In this document: in pieces, positions 1 to 7,050 of the stretch
How positions within the stretch are numbered: position 1 is the stretch's first letter
Layout: each line of letters opens with the position of its first letter
Source of the DNA: Betaproteobacteria bacterium
GTDB taxonomy: Bacteria; Pseudomonadota; Gammaproteobacteria; Burkholderiales; Burkholderiaceae_C
Assembly (NCBI GenBank): GCA_010030205.1
Contig: RGQD01000003.1
Span: 1 to 49,026, forward strand
DNA length: 49,026 nt
Direction of reading: 5' to 3'
Notes under the pieces: generated by a model
Database searches by the model: none
Seen by the model: only the letters and a program-made list of their open reading frames with translations
What the model was told of the DNA's origin: nothing
Translations under genes and position numbers: made by a program

Positions 1-194
1 GCGGTCAGGTTCTTCAGCGCCAGCGGCGCGCTCTCGTCGATCGCGCCTTCGTCGAGCAGCAGGTAGCGCAACTGTGGCGTGTAATCGCGCAGTTTGCCGG
101 GCGGTGGTTCGATCAGCTGGGCGATGTCGGTGGCGGCGGTCCAGCGCGGCTGGCCGTTGTACAGCACGATGGGCAGCACGACCACCCAATGCCC
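1..194 (-). pseudogene. Rpn-family nuclease, internal/C-terminal fragment
   Basis: Read on the minus strand, this stretch stays open from an in-frame TGA at 195-197 to the window edge. It encodes LPIVLYNGQPRW followed by ATDIAQLIEPPPGKLRDY and LRYLLLDEGAID, which is typical of the Rpn / putative transposase_31 family (PD-(D/E)XK recombination-promoting nucleases). The usual start of such proteins (MPDHDNSYKLLF) is missing here but lies at 1027 on the same strand. The two pieces look like one gene broken apart, with brnTA between them and about 50-60 middle residues lost. The 3' end lies outside the window, so it is unknown whether the rest is intact. Confidence 0.6.
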
Positions 195-223
195 TCACCG
201 CCAGCTTTGCATCTACGATTTGG

Positions 224-252
224 TTGACGGTTAAGTATATTGCATATACAGT
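224..252 (+). promoter_or_regulatory. Sigma-70-type promoter of brnTA
   Basis: TTGACG (224-229) and TACAGT (247-252) are separated by 17 bases and lie just upstream of the brnT start at 259. The region is clearly more AT-rich than its surroundings. The -10 element overlaps the palindrome at 235-249, which suggests repression by the BrnA antitoxin. Confidence 0.5.
235..249. promoter_or_regulatory. Palindromic operator candidate in the brnTA promoter
   Basis: GTATAT-TGC-ATATAC is a perfect 6-bp inverted repeat with a 3-base spacer, lying between and over the promoter elements. BrnT-BrnA systems are known to be autoregulated through the DNA-binding antitoxin. That this palindrome is the BrnA site is inferred from its position. 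Confidence 0.45.
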
Positions 253-258
253 ATAAGC

Positions 259-528
259 ATGATCACGTGGGATGAGCCGAAGCGACGGCAGAACCTCAGC
301 AAGCACAAGATTGATCTTGCCGCCCTGGAGCCCGTCTTCGACAGCCCCATGATCACGGTGGAAGATGCTCGCGAGAGCTAGGGTGAGCCCCGGTTGCAGA
401 GTCTGGGCATGTCGCACGGCCGAGTCATCTTCTTGGTATGGACCCCGCGTGGTGAGGACACCGCGCACTTGATCTCCTGCCGCTATGCCGATCGCAAAGA
501 AACAGATGACTTCTTCAACTCGCTTTAG
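259..528 (+). pseudogene. brnT: BrnT-family toxin with a premature stop
   Basis: The 90-codon frame begins MITWDEPKRRQNLSKHKIDL and ends RKETDDFFNSL, a full-length BrnT (RelE-fold ribonuclease toxin; ProteinN-KHxxxL and late RxAxxxE-type region) in its usual place directly before brnA. Codon 41 is TAG (379-381), inside EDARES-stop-GEPRLQSLG, where family members normally carry tyrosine; a single base change would explain it. No other damage is seen, so the mutation looks recent. Unless the stop is suppressed, only a 40-residue peptide is made and the toxin is dead, while the antitoxin gene is intact. The last 44 bases overlap the brnA start. Confidence 0.75.
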
Positions 529-838
529 CGCTGCTGAGATAGCTGCGGCGAAGGCGGCCGCACCTGTCGTTTCGTCCGACGAATCCAGGATTGACTGGAT
601 TCAGGGCGTAGTTACACCGGGCGGCGGCGTGGCAGACACAATAGCGAGTCTACGCAGGACCCGCGGCCCCAACAAGAAGCCGGCCAAAGAGCAAGTCGCC
701 ATTCGCCTGGACCAAGAGCTTGTTGGTGCGCTACGTGCGAGCGGCCCGGGCTGGCAGACGCGAGTCAACGCAGCGCTCAAGGAGTGGTTGGCCTCTCAGC
801 CTGCGAAGCGCAAGTCACGCCGGCAAAGTGCGGTCTAA
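485..838 (+). CDS. brnA: BrnA-family antitoxin
   Basis: This 117-residue protein has a variable N-terminus and a C-terminal ribbon-helix-helix-like segment (VAIRLDQELVGALRASGPGW, then QTRVNAALKEWLA) characteristic of BrnA. BrnA neutralises the BrnT ribonuclease and represses the shared promoter. The gene overlaps brnT by 44 bases in another frame, the usual arrangement. An alternative start is the ATG at 506. Because brnT has a nonsense codon, this may be a solitary antitoxin that persists as a repressor or protects against related toxins elsewhere in the genome; that is inference. Confidence 0.8.
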   Translation: MPIAKKQMTSSTRFSAAEIAAAKAAAPVVSSDESRIDWIQGVVTPGGGVADTIASLRRTRGPNKKPAKEQVAIRLDQELVGALRASGPGWQTRVNAALKEWLASQPAKRKSRRQSAV

Positions 839-844
839 GCCTGC

Positions 845-1027
845 GCGCCAGATGACATCGTCATCGCGGCTGCGCAGGTCGTCGGTGACGTAGCTGCCGT
901 TGACCTTCTCGAGTGTGCTGAAGCCGATTTCGGGGAGCCAAGGCTCCTGCACGAAACCCACCAGCAGGTCGCGCACCATCTCTTGGTGCAAGAACAAGAG
1001 CTTGTAGCTGTTGTCGTGGTCGGGCAT
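845..1027 (-). pseudogene. Rpn-family nuclease, N-terminal fragment
   Basis: From the ATG at 1027 the minus strand reads MPDHDNSYKLLFLHQEMVRD, then LLVGFVQEPWLPEIGFSTLE and DLRSRDDDVIWR, the standard start of the Rpn / transposase_31 family. Homology ends near 845, and the frame stops at 815 inside brnA after an unrelated tail. The downstream part of a similar gene is at 1-194 on the same strand. The simplest reading is a single Rpn gene cut by the arrival of the brnTA module, with loss of the middle of the gene. Confidence 0.65.
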
Positions 1028-1061
1028 GTGGGTTTCTCGGCACGCTGAGGATATCGCCGTA

Positions 1062-1108
1062 CTGGGACCGCGCCGTCCTGCGCGTCCTGGGACCGCGTCC
1101 TGGGACCG
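1062..1108. repeat. Short tandem repeat containing CTGGGACCG
   Basis: CTGGGACCG occurs at 1062, 1087 and 1100. The last two belong to a perfect 13-bp tandem CGTCCTGGGACCG (1083-1095 and 1096-1108) that contains the inverted repeat GTCC/GGAC. It lies just upstream of the Rpn fragment start, between it and the DUF4160 remnant. Function unknown. Confidence 0.6.
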
Positions 1109-1146
1109 GGTCTTGAATTTGAACCCCCGATGTGTCGGAGTGAACC

Positions 1147-1203
1147 ATGAACACCATGTACTACCGCGACCATGCGCCAGCTCACTTTCACGCGGCGCAA
1201 CAA
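1147..1203 (+). pseudogene. DUF4160-like N-terminal scrap
   Basis: The frame starting at 1147 reads MNTMYYRDHAPAHFHA, which matches the conserved MYYxDHxPxHFHA signature of the DUF4160 family, small proteins often found with antitoxins of the DUF2442 or XRE type. After the signature the sequence (AQQATIISLAWHRHP) no longer resembles the family, and the frame then runs antisense through the neighbouring antitoxin gene. I read this as a truncated remnant. Confidence 0.4.
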
Positions 1204-1260
1204 GCAACAATCATTTCACTGGCTTGGCATCGGCACCCGGGACGCCGTGGACCGGTGCGT

Positions 1261-1545
1261 TCAGGCCGGCGCCAGTTCAACCTGTACGCGCCGACCTGCG
1301 CGTACCGCCAGGGTGACCAGCATGTCCAGACTGAATTGCTGCCACTTGCCGCGCACAAGATCGCTGATACGCGACTGGCTGACCCCCAGCGCGACGGCAG
1401 CTTGCGCCTGCGTCCAACCCCGTTCTGACAGCAGGCCTCGCAAATCCGTCATCAACTTGGCGCGCATCGTCATCAACGCAGCCTCCTCGGGCGAGAAACC
1501 AAGGTCGACAAACACGTTGCCGCCCGTTGGGGTACTGTCGTTCAT
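1261..1545 (-). CDS. XRE-family antitoxin of a HigBA/RelBE-like module
   Basis: This 94-residue protein carries a helix-turn-helix of the HTH_37/XRE type at about residues 40-65: GWTQAQAAVALGVSQSRISD followed by LVRGKWQQFSLDMLV. Such proteins bind the partner RelE-fold toxin and repress their own operon. The gene lies 18 bases downstream of a RelE/HigB-like toxin gene on the same strand, so the order is toxin then antitoxin, as in HigBA. Nothing suggests damage to this gene. Confidence 0.8.
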   Translation of the reverse strand: MNDSTPTGGNVFVDLGFSPEEAALMTMRAKLMTDLRGLLSERGWTQAQAAVALGVSQSRISDLVRGKWQQFSLDMLVTLAVRAGRRVQVELAPA

Positions 1546-1563
1546 GGATCAATCTCCAGTCAT

Positions 1564-1827
1564 CTACTGGTAACGCCGTGCTGCCAACTGCAGATCTGCC
1601 TTGCGGGTTTTCTGGGTCTTCTTGTGGAAGGCATGCAGCACAAACACCGTGTCGGCTTGCCGCGCAACGTAAATCAAGCGCCATTCCCCCAGGACATGCA
1701 CCCGAATCTCATACGCGCCCTTGCCGATCTGCGGCATGGGCTTGAAATCGCTCGGCATCTGTCCGGCTTGAACTGCAAACAACTCGAAGCCGAGCTGGCG
1801 GCGCGCCTCAATCGGAAAGCCGCTCAC
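1564..1827 (-). CDS. RelE/HigB-like toxin (Gp49-like), start probably lost
   Basis: The 87 residues include SDFKPMPQIGKGAYEIRVH, GEWRLIYVARQADTVFVLHA and FHKKTQKTRKADLQLAARRY, a good match to phage Gp49-like (PF05973) toxins. These are ribosome-dependent mRNA endonucleases. Family members are usually about 100-115 residues. Here the homologous frame extends upstream as LGSSLEDVSGFP with no ATG, so the only in-frame start is the GTG at 1827, inside the fold. The first strand would then be missing or translated from a non-standard codon. The sequence beyond looks unrelated, so the 5' end may have been cut by a rearrangement. The toxin may be inactive; the antitoxin downstream is intact. Confidence 0.65.
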   Translation of the reverse strand: MSGFPIEARRQLGFELFAVQAGQMPSDFKPMPQIGKGAYEIRVHVLGEWRLIYVARQADTVFVLHAFHKKTQKTRKADLQLAARRYQ

Positions 1828-1849
1828 ATCTTCGAGGCTGCTGCCTAGT

Positions 1850-2357
1850 GAAGTTGACCCGCGAGATTGCTGACCTGCTGGTGGGTCTGCGCGAGGCCTG
1901 GGTCAACGTCCAACAAAACCAGCCCTGAGCGCTGGCCCCAGGCCATCCATCGCCTGTTGCGCGCTGTTTCGCCACCTGCTGGCTTAGGTGATTTCTTTGC
2001 CTTGACCAGCCTGCTCGGGTGATTGAATTTAGGCACGAAAAGTGCTTTGGTATTGTGGGTAAACCACTCGAAATATGACAAAGACTTCAAATCAAGCAAT
2101 ATGCGCCCGCGGCGAGCCTCGTTCGGCTACGCTGCCAGGCTCGAAGGAGCGGCAGGATTTGCCGGCAGCAGTGCTTGTGCATACGGTAAGTATTGCCGCG
2201 ACGCCTGGGTTGCTGGTGAGGCTTTTGGCTCTTGCCTCGGGTGTCGCGCTCGCTGGGCCATGTCTTGTTGGCCAGCACCTTCGCGTGGCAGTCATCTCGA
2301 ATTCGTGCGCCGGACGCCGTCACCCCAAGAATAGACGCTGAGACGCAGCGCTCAGCC
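1850..2357. other. No recognisable gene; leader of the sugar operon
   Basis: About 500 bases without a convincing coding frame. Plus-strand translation just after 1850 gives KLTREIADLLVGLREAWVN before a stop, which may be the tail of a deleted gene. An 88-codon frame at 2075-2341 has no recognisable family and poor codon use. The AT-richer stretch 2020-2100 is the likeliest place for the promoter of the operon starting at 2358, but I cannot point to convincing -35/-10 boxes. Confidence 0.35.
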
Positions 2358-3356
2358 ATGATCATTACCCGCACGCCGTTTCGCATCTCGTTCTTTGGCG
2401 GTGGAACAGACTACCCGACCTGGTACACACAGCACGGCGGGGAGGTGCTGTCGACAACGATCAACAAGTACTGCTACATCACTTGTCGGCACCTGCCGCC
2501 GTTCTTCGAGCACAAGCATCGCATCGTCTACTCGGCGATCGAAAACGTCCGAAACTGGGACGAGATCAAACACCCGGCAGTGCGGGCGGTGTTGGGTTGG
2601 TCCAAGTACGACAAAGGCCTAGAGATTCACCATGACGGCGACCTGCCGGCCCGTTCTGGGCTGGGGACGAGTTCCTCGTTCACGGTGGGCTTGTTGCATG
2701 CCATCGCAGCACTCAAGGGAAGCTACATCTCCAAGGAACAACTTGCCCGGGACGCGCTGCACATCGAGCAAAACGTCATTGGCGAGAGCGTCGGTTCGCA
2801 GGACCAGGTGGCAGCGGCCTTCGGAGGTTTCAACCGCATCGAGTTCAGGCGCAGCGGCAATTTCAGCGTCTCGCCGGTGGTGCTCAAGAAGCAAAGGCAC
2901 AAGACTTTCCAGAAGCACCTGATGCTTTGTTTCACCGGCATATCGCGCATCGCCGCAGAGGTTGCCAAGTCGAAGATCGACAACCTGAGCCGGCGCGAAG
3001 CGGAGCTCAAGCGCATGCACGAGATGGTCGACGAAGCGACCCAGATTTTGCAGAGCACGACGCGGCCGATCGAGGAGTTTGGCGACCTGTTGCACGAAGC
3101 CTGGCAATGCAAACGGCAGCTTTCGGACAAGGTGACAACGCCCGAAGTCGACCAGATCTACCAGGCCGCACGGGATGCCGGCGCCATCGGCGGCAAACTG
3201 CTTGGCGCAGGCGGTGGAGGATTCATGCTTCTCTTTGTTCGCCCTGAGCACCAGGCCCGCGTTCGAGAAAGCTTGAACACGCTGGTGCACGTGCCATTCG
3301 AATTCGAGGAATCGGGCAGTCGCGTGATGCTCTACCAACCCAACGGCCTGTCCTGA
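2358..3356 (+). CDS. hddA: D-glycero-alpha-D-manno-heptose 7-phosphate kinase
   Basis: This 332-residue GHMP kinase starts MIITRTPFRISFFGGGTDYP, the hallmark of the HddA group. The ATP-binding motif PARSGLGTSSS is at residues 97-107, and the C-terminal glycine-rich motif (GAIGGKLLGAGGGGF) is near residue 285. HddA phosphorylates D-glycero-alpha-D-manno-heptose 7-phosphate at C1 to give the 1,7-bisphosphate on the way to GDP-heptose. The ATG at 2358 is preferred because homology begins there, although the frame is open further upstream. gmhA, hddC and gmhB are in the same operon, which supports the assignment over other sugar kinases. First gene of the operon. Confidence 0.85.
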   Translation: MIITRTPFRISFFGGGTDYPTWYTQHGGEVLSTTINKYCYITCRHLPPFFEHKHRIVYSAIENVRNWDEIKHPAVRAVLGWSKYDKGLEIHHDGDLPARSGLGTSSSFTVGLLHAIAALKGSYISKEQLARDALHIEQNVIGESVGSQDQVAAAFGGFNRIEFRRSGNFSVSPVVLKKQRHKTFQKHLMLCFTGISRIAAEVAKSKIDNLSRREAELKRMHEMVDEATQILQSTTRPIEEFGDLLHEAWQCKRQLSDKVTTPEVDQIYQAARDAGAIGGKLLGAGGGGFMLLFVRPEHQARVRESLNTLVHVPFEFEESGSRVMLYQPNGLS

Positions 3357-3373
3357 GCGGCATGGAGAAAATC

Positions 3374-3976
3374 ATGATGAACCGCGAAGAACTCATCGCC
3401 TTTGAAGACAAGGTGGCCGCGCTTTTCAATGACGCACAGATAAGGGCTCCGGTCCATTTGTACTCGGGCAACGAAGCCGAGATGATTGAGGTTTTCAAGG
3501 CAATCCAGCCCGCCGATTGGCTGTTCTGCTCCTGGCGATCGCATTACCAGTGCCTGCTCAAGGGTGTGCCTCAGCAGGACGTGCTTGATGAAATCATGGC
3601 CGGTCGATCCATATCGCTTTGTTTTCCATCGCATCGCATCTACTCCTCAGCCATCGTCGGTGGCGTGCTGCCGATCGCCGTCGGCACCGCAATGGCGCTC
3701 AAGCGCAGCGGTGAACGCGCCATGGTCCATTGCTTTATGGGCGAGATGACCGCCGAGACTGGCATCGCCCATGAGTCGATGAAATACGCCCGCAACCACT
3801 CGTTGCCTATCCGGTTCATCGTCGAAGACAACGGCAAGTCGGTGTGTACCGACACCCGCGAAGCGTGGAATCAGCCAGTGCTGAGCTTCGAAGGCCGACG
3901 TGACAGCCAAGTCCACCATTATCACTATTCCACCCACTATCCACATGCCGGCGCAGGCCAGCGGGTGCAATTCTGA
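3374..3976 (+). CDS. E1alpha-type thiamine-diphosphate enzyme subunit
   Basis: 200 residues, similar to the thiamine-diphosphate-binding alpha subunit of 2-oxoacid dehydrogenase E1 but much shorter than the roughly 320 residues of true E1alpha. Seen: RSHYQCLLKG at 55-64, with the catalytic-loop histidine; HCFMGEMTAETGIAHESMKY from 119; and IVEDNGKSVCTD from 149. The metal/cofactor motif is GEM...DN instead of GDG...NN. The ATG at 3374 is preferred to 3362 because GGAG lies 6 bases before it. The partner E1beta gene starts 10 bases after the stop. No lipoyl E2 or E3 gene is nearby, so the pair probably does not feed an oxidative complex. It could instead transfer an acyl unit from a 2-oxoacid to a keto sugar, as proposed for AviB1/AviB2 in avilamycin synthesis. 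Function inferred. Confidence 0.75.
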   Translation: MMNREELIAFEDKVAALFNDAQIRAPVHLYSGNEAEMIEVFKAIQPADWLFCSWRSHYQCLLKGVPQQDVLDEIMAGRSISLCFPSHRIYSSAIVGGVLPIAVGTAMALKRSGERAMVHCFMGEMTAETGIAHESMKYARNHSLPIRFIVEDNGKSVCTDTREAWNQPVLSFEGRRDSQVHHYHYSTHYPHAGAGQRVQF

Positions 3977-3986
3977 GTTGCGCACG

Positions 3987-4523
3987 ATGAAGTACTTTGA
4001 CGAACTCAAGCGTGCGATGAATTTCCTGGCCAGCGATCCGCGCACGGTCTTTATCGGGCAAGCGGTGGCGGTGCCCGGTACGGCCATGAGCAACACGCTC
4101 ACAGACATCGATGCCTCGCGCCTGATCGAGTTGCCGGTGGCCGAAGAGATGCAGATGGGCATGACCACTGGCTTGGCCTTGGCCGGCTTGGTGCCGGTGA
4201 GCATCTTTCCGCGCTGGAACTTTCTCCTGTGTGGCATGAGCCAGTTGATCAACCACCTCGACAAGGTCGGGGTGATGTCGAACGATGGATTTTCGACCAA
4301 AGCGATTGTGCGCACCAGCATCGGCGCGGAGCGGCCGCTGCATCCACAGCAACAGCATGTCGGCGACTTCACCGAAGCGGTTCGTTCGATGTGCCGCTCG
4401 ATTGAAGTCATTCGACTTGACGAGACCGAGGATATTTTCCCCGCTTACGAGCGAGCCCTGCTGCGCGAGGATGGTCGCAGCACCTTGCTCGTCGAGTGGG
4501 GTGACTTCTACAACGAAAAATAG
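3987..4523 (+). CDS. E1beta-type thiamine-diphosphate enzyme subunit (Pyr domain only)
   Basis: 178 residues matching the pyrimidine-binding domain of E1beta/transketolase. PVAEEMQMGMTTGLALAGL holds the glutamate that activates the thiamine-diphosphate aminopyrimidine, and PRWNFLLCGMSQLINHLDK corresponds to the conserved aromatic/IxNH region. True E1beta is about 325 residues with a transketolase C-terminal domain; that domain is absent, and the reading frame shows no break that would explain its loss. The start is the ATG at 3987 (MKYFDELKRAMNFLASDP). Sandwiched between the E1alpha gene and the PLP-dehydratase gene, it most likely forms a heterotetramer with E1alpha. The substrate is unknown. 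Confidence 0.75.
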   Translation: MKYFDELKRAMNFLASDPRTVFIGQAVAVPGTAMSNTLTDIDASRLIELPVAEEMQMGMTTGLALAGLVPVSIFPRWNFLLCGMSQLINHLDKVGVMSNDGFSTKAIVRTSIGAERPLHPQQQHVGDFTEAVRSMCRSIEVIRLDETEDIFPAYERALLREDGRSTLLVEWGDFYNEK

Positions 4524-4535
4524 GCGACGAAGTCC

Positions 4536-5708
4536 GTGATCAAGTTTCCCCTGATGCGCAACAACATCTTGCGCGAAGATCTCGATGCGGTCATCCGCCA
4601 TTTGCAGCAGGACGATCCGATCCTCACCAGTGGGCCGCAATGCCGGGAGTTTGAGGCCGAGTGGTCGCAGTGGTTGGGTGTCAAACACAGTGTTTTCGTC
4701 AATTCCGGGGCATCTGCCAACCTGCTGTCGATGGCGGTGCTGCGCCTGCGTCACCCCGAGGGAGGCGAGGTCATCGTGCCGCCCTTGGCCTGGGTGTCAG
4801 ATGTGGCCACTGTGTTGCAAAGCGGATTCACGCCGGTGTTCGCGGACATCGATCCACACACGCTGGCAATGGCACCGGCAGAGATCTTGAGCAAGGTCAC
4901 CGACCGCACCCGCGCGGTGTTCCTGACGCATGTGCAAGGCTTCGACGGGCTGACCGATGAACTCGTCGCCGAACTGCAGCGCCGCAACATCCCGCTGATC
5001 GAAGATGTTTGCGAGTCGCATGGCGCTACCCATGGTGGGGTGAAGCTTGGCAGCTTCGGCTGGATGTCGAACTTCTCGTTTTACTACGCTCACCATATGT
5101 CGACCATTGAAGGTGGCATGGTCTGCACCAACGACAGCAAGGTCTACCAGCAATTGCGCATGTTGCGCTCTCACGGGATGGTACGAGAGTCGACCGACAA
5201 TGAACTGAAGGCCGGCTATGCAGCTGCGCACCCGGATCTGAACCCCGATTTCATCTTCGCTTACCTAGCCTACAACGTTCGCAATACTGAGATTGGCGCC
5301 ATCATGGGCCGCAGTCAACTCAAGCGGCTTGATGCCAATGTCAAGTGCCGCACCGACAATCTGATGCGGTTTTTGGCGCGCATTGACGGCAAGCGCTACC
5401 AGACAGACTTCGCGCTAGAGGGCAGCAGCAACTATGCATTCAACCTGATCCTCAAAGCGCCTGACGCTGATCTGGTGCATCGACTGATGACGACCATGCG
5501 CGCAGCCGGTGTGGAATTCCGGCGCGGCAGCGCAGGCGGTGGCAACCAGGTTCGCCAGCCTTATCTGCGCGGCATCGTGCCGAAAGACCATCACCTGGCC
5601 TTCCCGGTTGCAGACCATGTGCATTTCTATGGTTTCTACATCGGGAACTTTCCGGACCTGCGCGACACCGAAATTGACGAAATCTGCGCCATCGTCAACA
5701 GCGCATGA
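4536..5708 (+). CDS. ColD/RfbH-like PLP-dependent sugar 3-dehydratase (DegT fold)
   Basis: 390 residues of the DegT/DnrJ/EryC1/StrS fold. Seen: the phosphate-binding NSGASANLL near residue 56, the cofactor aspartate region EDVCESHGA near 160, and FSFYYAHHMSTIEGGMVCT. Aminotransferases of this fold have lysine in that last segment; here it is His186-His187, as in the 3-dehydratases ColD (GDP-4-keto-6-deoxymannose) and RfbH/E1 (CDP sugar), which use histidine and form no internal aldimine. I therefore predict C3 deoxygenation of a keto nucleotide sugar, probably GDP-linked given the neighbours, rather than transamination. The start is GTG at 4536; ATG at 4554 is an alternative. The stop overlaps the hddC start (ATGA). 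Confidence 0.75.
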   Translation: MIKFPLMRNNILREDLDAVIRHLQQDDPILTSGPQCREFEAEWSQWLGVKHSVFVNSGASANLLSMAVLRLRHPEGGEVIVPPLAWVSDVATVLQSGFTPVFADIDPHTLAMAPAEILSKVTDRTRAVFLTHVQGFDGLTDELVAELQRRNIPLIEDVCESHGATHGGVKLGSFGWMSNFSFYYAHHMSTIEGGMVCTNDSKVYQQLRMLRSHGMVRESTDNELKAGYAAAHPDLNPDFIFAYLAYNVRNTEIGAIMGRSQLKRLDANVKCRTDNLMRFLARIDGKRYQTDFALEGSSNYAFNLILKAPDADLVHRLMTTMRAAGVEFRRGSAGGGNQVRQPYLRGIVPKDHHLAFPVADHVHFYGFYIGNFPDLRDTEIDEICAIVNSA

Positions 5709-6430
5709 GCAGCGACCCCGTGAGATCGGCGATCGTTCTGGCGGGAGGCCTGGGTACGAGGCTGCGCAGTGTCGTGGCTGCGCTGCCCAAGCCTATGGCG
5801 CCTGTGGCCGGTCGGCCCTTCCTGGCCCATCAACTCGATCAGTGGATCGCACAAGGGATTCATCACTTCGTTCTGGCGGTCGGTTATCGCCACGAGTCGA
5901 TCTGCGAGCATTTTGGCGACCGCTACCACGGCGCCACTGTCTCCTACAGTATCGAGCAAGAGCCATTGGGGACCGGCGGTGCGCTGCTGCAGGCAGCCCG
6001 CCAACTGCCTGACGACGAGCGACTGCTGCTGCTCAACGGCGACACTTATTTCGACGTGAAGCTTGAACCCTTTGCTGGCTTCGCTCGCGAGCATGATTCG
6101 GACTGGTGTTTCGCGCTGTTCCGGGCCCATGAGGCTGGTCGGTACATGGGCATGACCGTCGAAGCCGATTGTCGAATCAGCGCGCTGAAATCTGACGACC
6201 AGCGACTGGGCCGTCTTGCCAATGGGGGCGTCTATCTGGTCCATCCTCGCTCGCTGCGCAGTGCGGGCTTGACGGGTGCTGGGCCTTGCTCACTTGAAAA
6301 CGATCTTTTTCCCGCTTGGTTGGCGCAAGGGCAGCGCTTCCATGGCCTGGCTGTCGACGCCCGTTTCATCGACATCGGTGTCCCGCAGGACTATCACCGC
6401 GCGGCCGATGTGCTGCCTCAAGCCTACTAG
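5705..6430 (+). CDS. hddC: D-glycero-alpha-D-manno-heptose 1-phosphate guanylyltransferase
   Basis: 241-residue nucleotidyltransferase. The N-terminal signature IVLAGGLGTRLRSVVAALPK (GGxGTRL...PKP) binds the nucleotide, EQEPLGTGGALL follows near residue 85, and LLNGDTYFD near 112 holds the metal-binding aspartate. NGGVYLV and the C-terminal FIDIGVPQDYHRA are typical of HddC-type enzymes. HddC joins heptose 1-phosphate to GTP, giving GDP-D-glycero-alpha-D-manno-heptose. A generic mannose- or glucose-1-phosphate nucleotidyltransferase is the alternative, but hddA, gmhA and gmhB in the same operon argue for heptose. The start overlaps the preceding stop by 4 bases, so translation is probably coupled. 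Confidence 0.82.
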   Translation: MSSDPVRSAIVLAGGLGTRLRSVVAALPKPMAPVAGRPFLAHQLDQWIAQGIHHFVLAVGYRHESICEHFGDRYHGATVSYSIEQEPLGTGGALLQAARQLPDDERLLLLNGDTYFDVKLEPFAGFAREHDSDWCFALFRAHEAGRYMGMTVEADCRISALKSDDQRLGRLANGGVYLVHPRSLRSAGLTGAGPCSLENDLFPAWLAQGQRFHGLAVDARFIDIGVPQDYHRAADVLPQAY

Positions 6431-6438
6431 GAATGACC

Positions 6439-7026
6439 ATGATGAATCCGCTCGACTGTTTGTCCAGAAATATCGAGGCCTCGATTGCCGCGAAGCAGCA
6501 GTTGCTGGCCGACCCTGAGGCCCTGACGGCGTTCAATGCAGCGACCCGATTGATCGTTGAGCGCTACCGGGCGGGTGGCCGTCTCTACATTGCTGGCAAT
6601 GGCGGATCGGCTGCTGATGCCCAGCATTTGGCGGGCGAATTTGTCAGCAAGCTCGCGCGAGACCGGGCCTCGTTGCCCGCCGAGGCCTTGACGACCGACT
6701 CGTCGATCCTGACAGCCATCGGCAATGACTATGGATTCGAATACATCTTCGAGCGTCAGTTGGCAGGCAAGGCAACCGCGAAAGATGTCTTTCTCGGCAT
6801 CACCACGTCCGGTGAATCGGCCAACATCCTGAGAGCACTCGAACATTGTCAACGCACAGGACTGCCGAGTGTGGTGCTGACAGGGCGCAGCGGCGGCAGC
6901 GCCAGGCGGCTTGCCGATCATTGCATCGCCGTGCCGGGACAAGCGACCAGCACGATCCAAGAATTGCATATCGTGCTGGCGCACACGCTATGCGAATGTG
7001 TCGAAGCTGCGATGTTCGCCGACTAA
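6439..7026 (+). CDS. gmhA: Sedoheptulose 7-phosphate isomerase
   Basis: 195-residue SIS-domain protein with the GmhA signature: YIAGNGGSAADAQHLAGEF near residue 50, ALTTDSSILTAIGNDYGFEY near 90, GITTSGESANIL near 115 and STIQELHIVLAHTLCECVE at the end. The His/Glu of AQHLAGE and the Gln/His of IQELHIVLAH correspond to the metal-binding and catalytic residues of GmhA. It converts sedoheptulose 7-phosphate to D-glycero-D-manno-heptose 7-phosphate, the first step of heptose synthesis. Three in-frame ATG codons lie at 6433-6444; 6439 has the best spacing from AGGA at 6429-6432. Since LPS core heptose needs an ADP route, this copy is probably dedicated to the GDP route. Confidence 0.9.
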   Translation: MMNPLDCLSRNIEASIAAKQQLLADPEALTAFNAATRLIVERYRAGGRLYIAGNGGSAADAQHLAGEFVSKLARDRASLPAEALTTDSSILTAIGNDYGFEYIFERQLAGKATAKDVFLGITTSGESANILRALEHCQRTGLPSVVLTGRSGGSARRLADHCIAVPGQATSTIQELHIVLAHTLCECVEAAMFAD

Positions 7027-7050
7027 TTTAACCTTGAGAAGAAGATCGAC

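Noticed and set aside
2075-2341. 88-codon frame upstream of hddA
   Set aside because: No homology recognised and the translation looks random; treated as leader or remnant sequence.
3374-3976. E1alpha gene regarded as truncated
   Set aside because: The frame ends naturally (PHAGAGQRVQF) without a frameshift, and the partner E1beta is equally short, so a compact pair is more likely than damage.
3816-4754. 312-codon open frame on the minus strand
   Set aside because: Lies opposite the E1alpha, E1beta and dehydratase genes, which carry recognisable motifs; no motif in the antisense frame.
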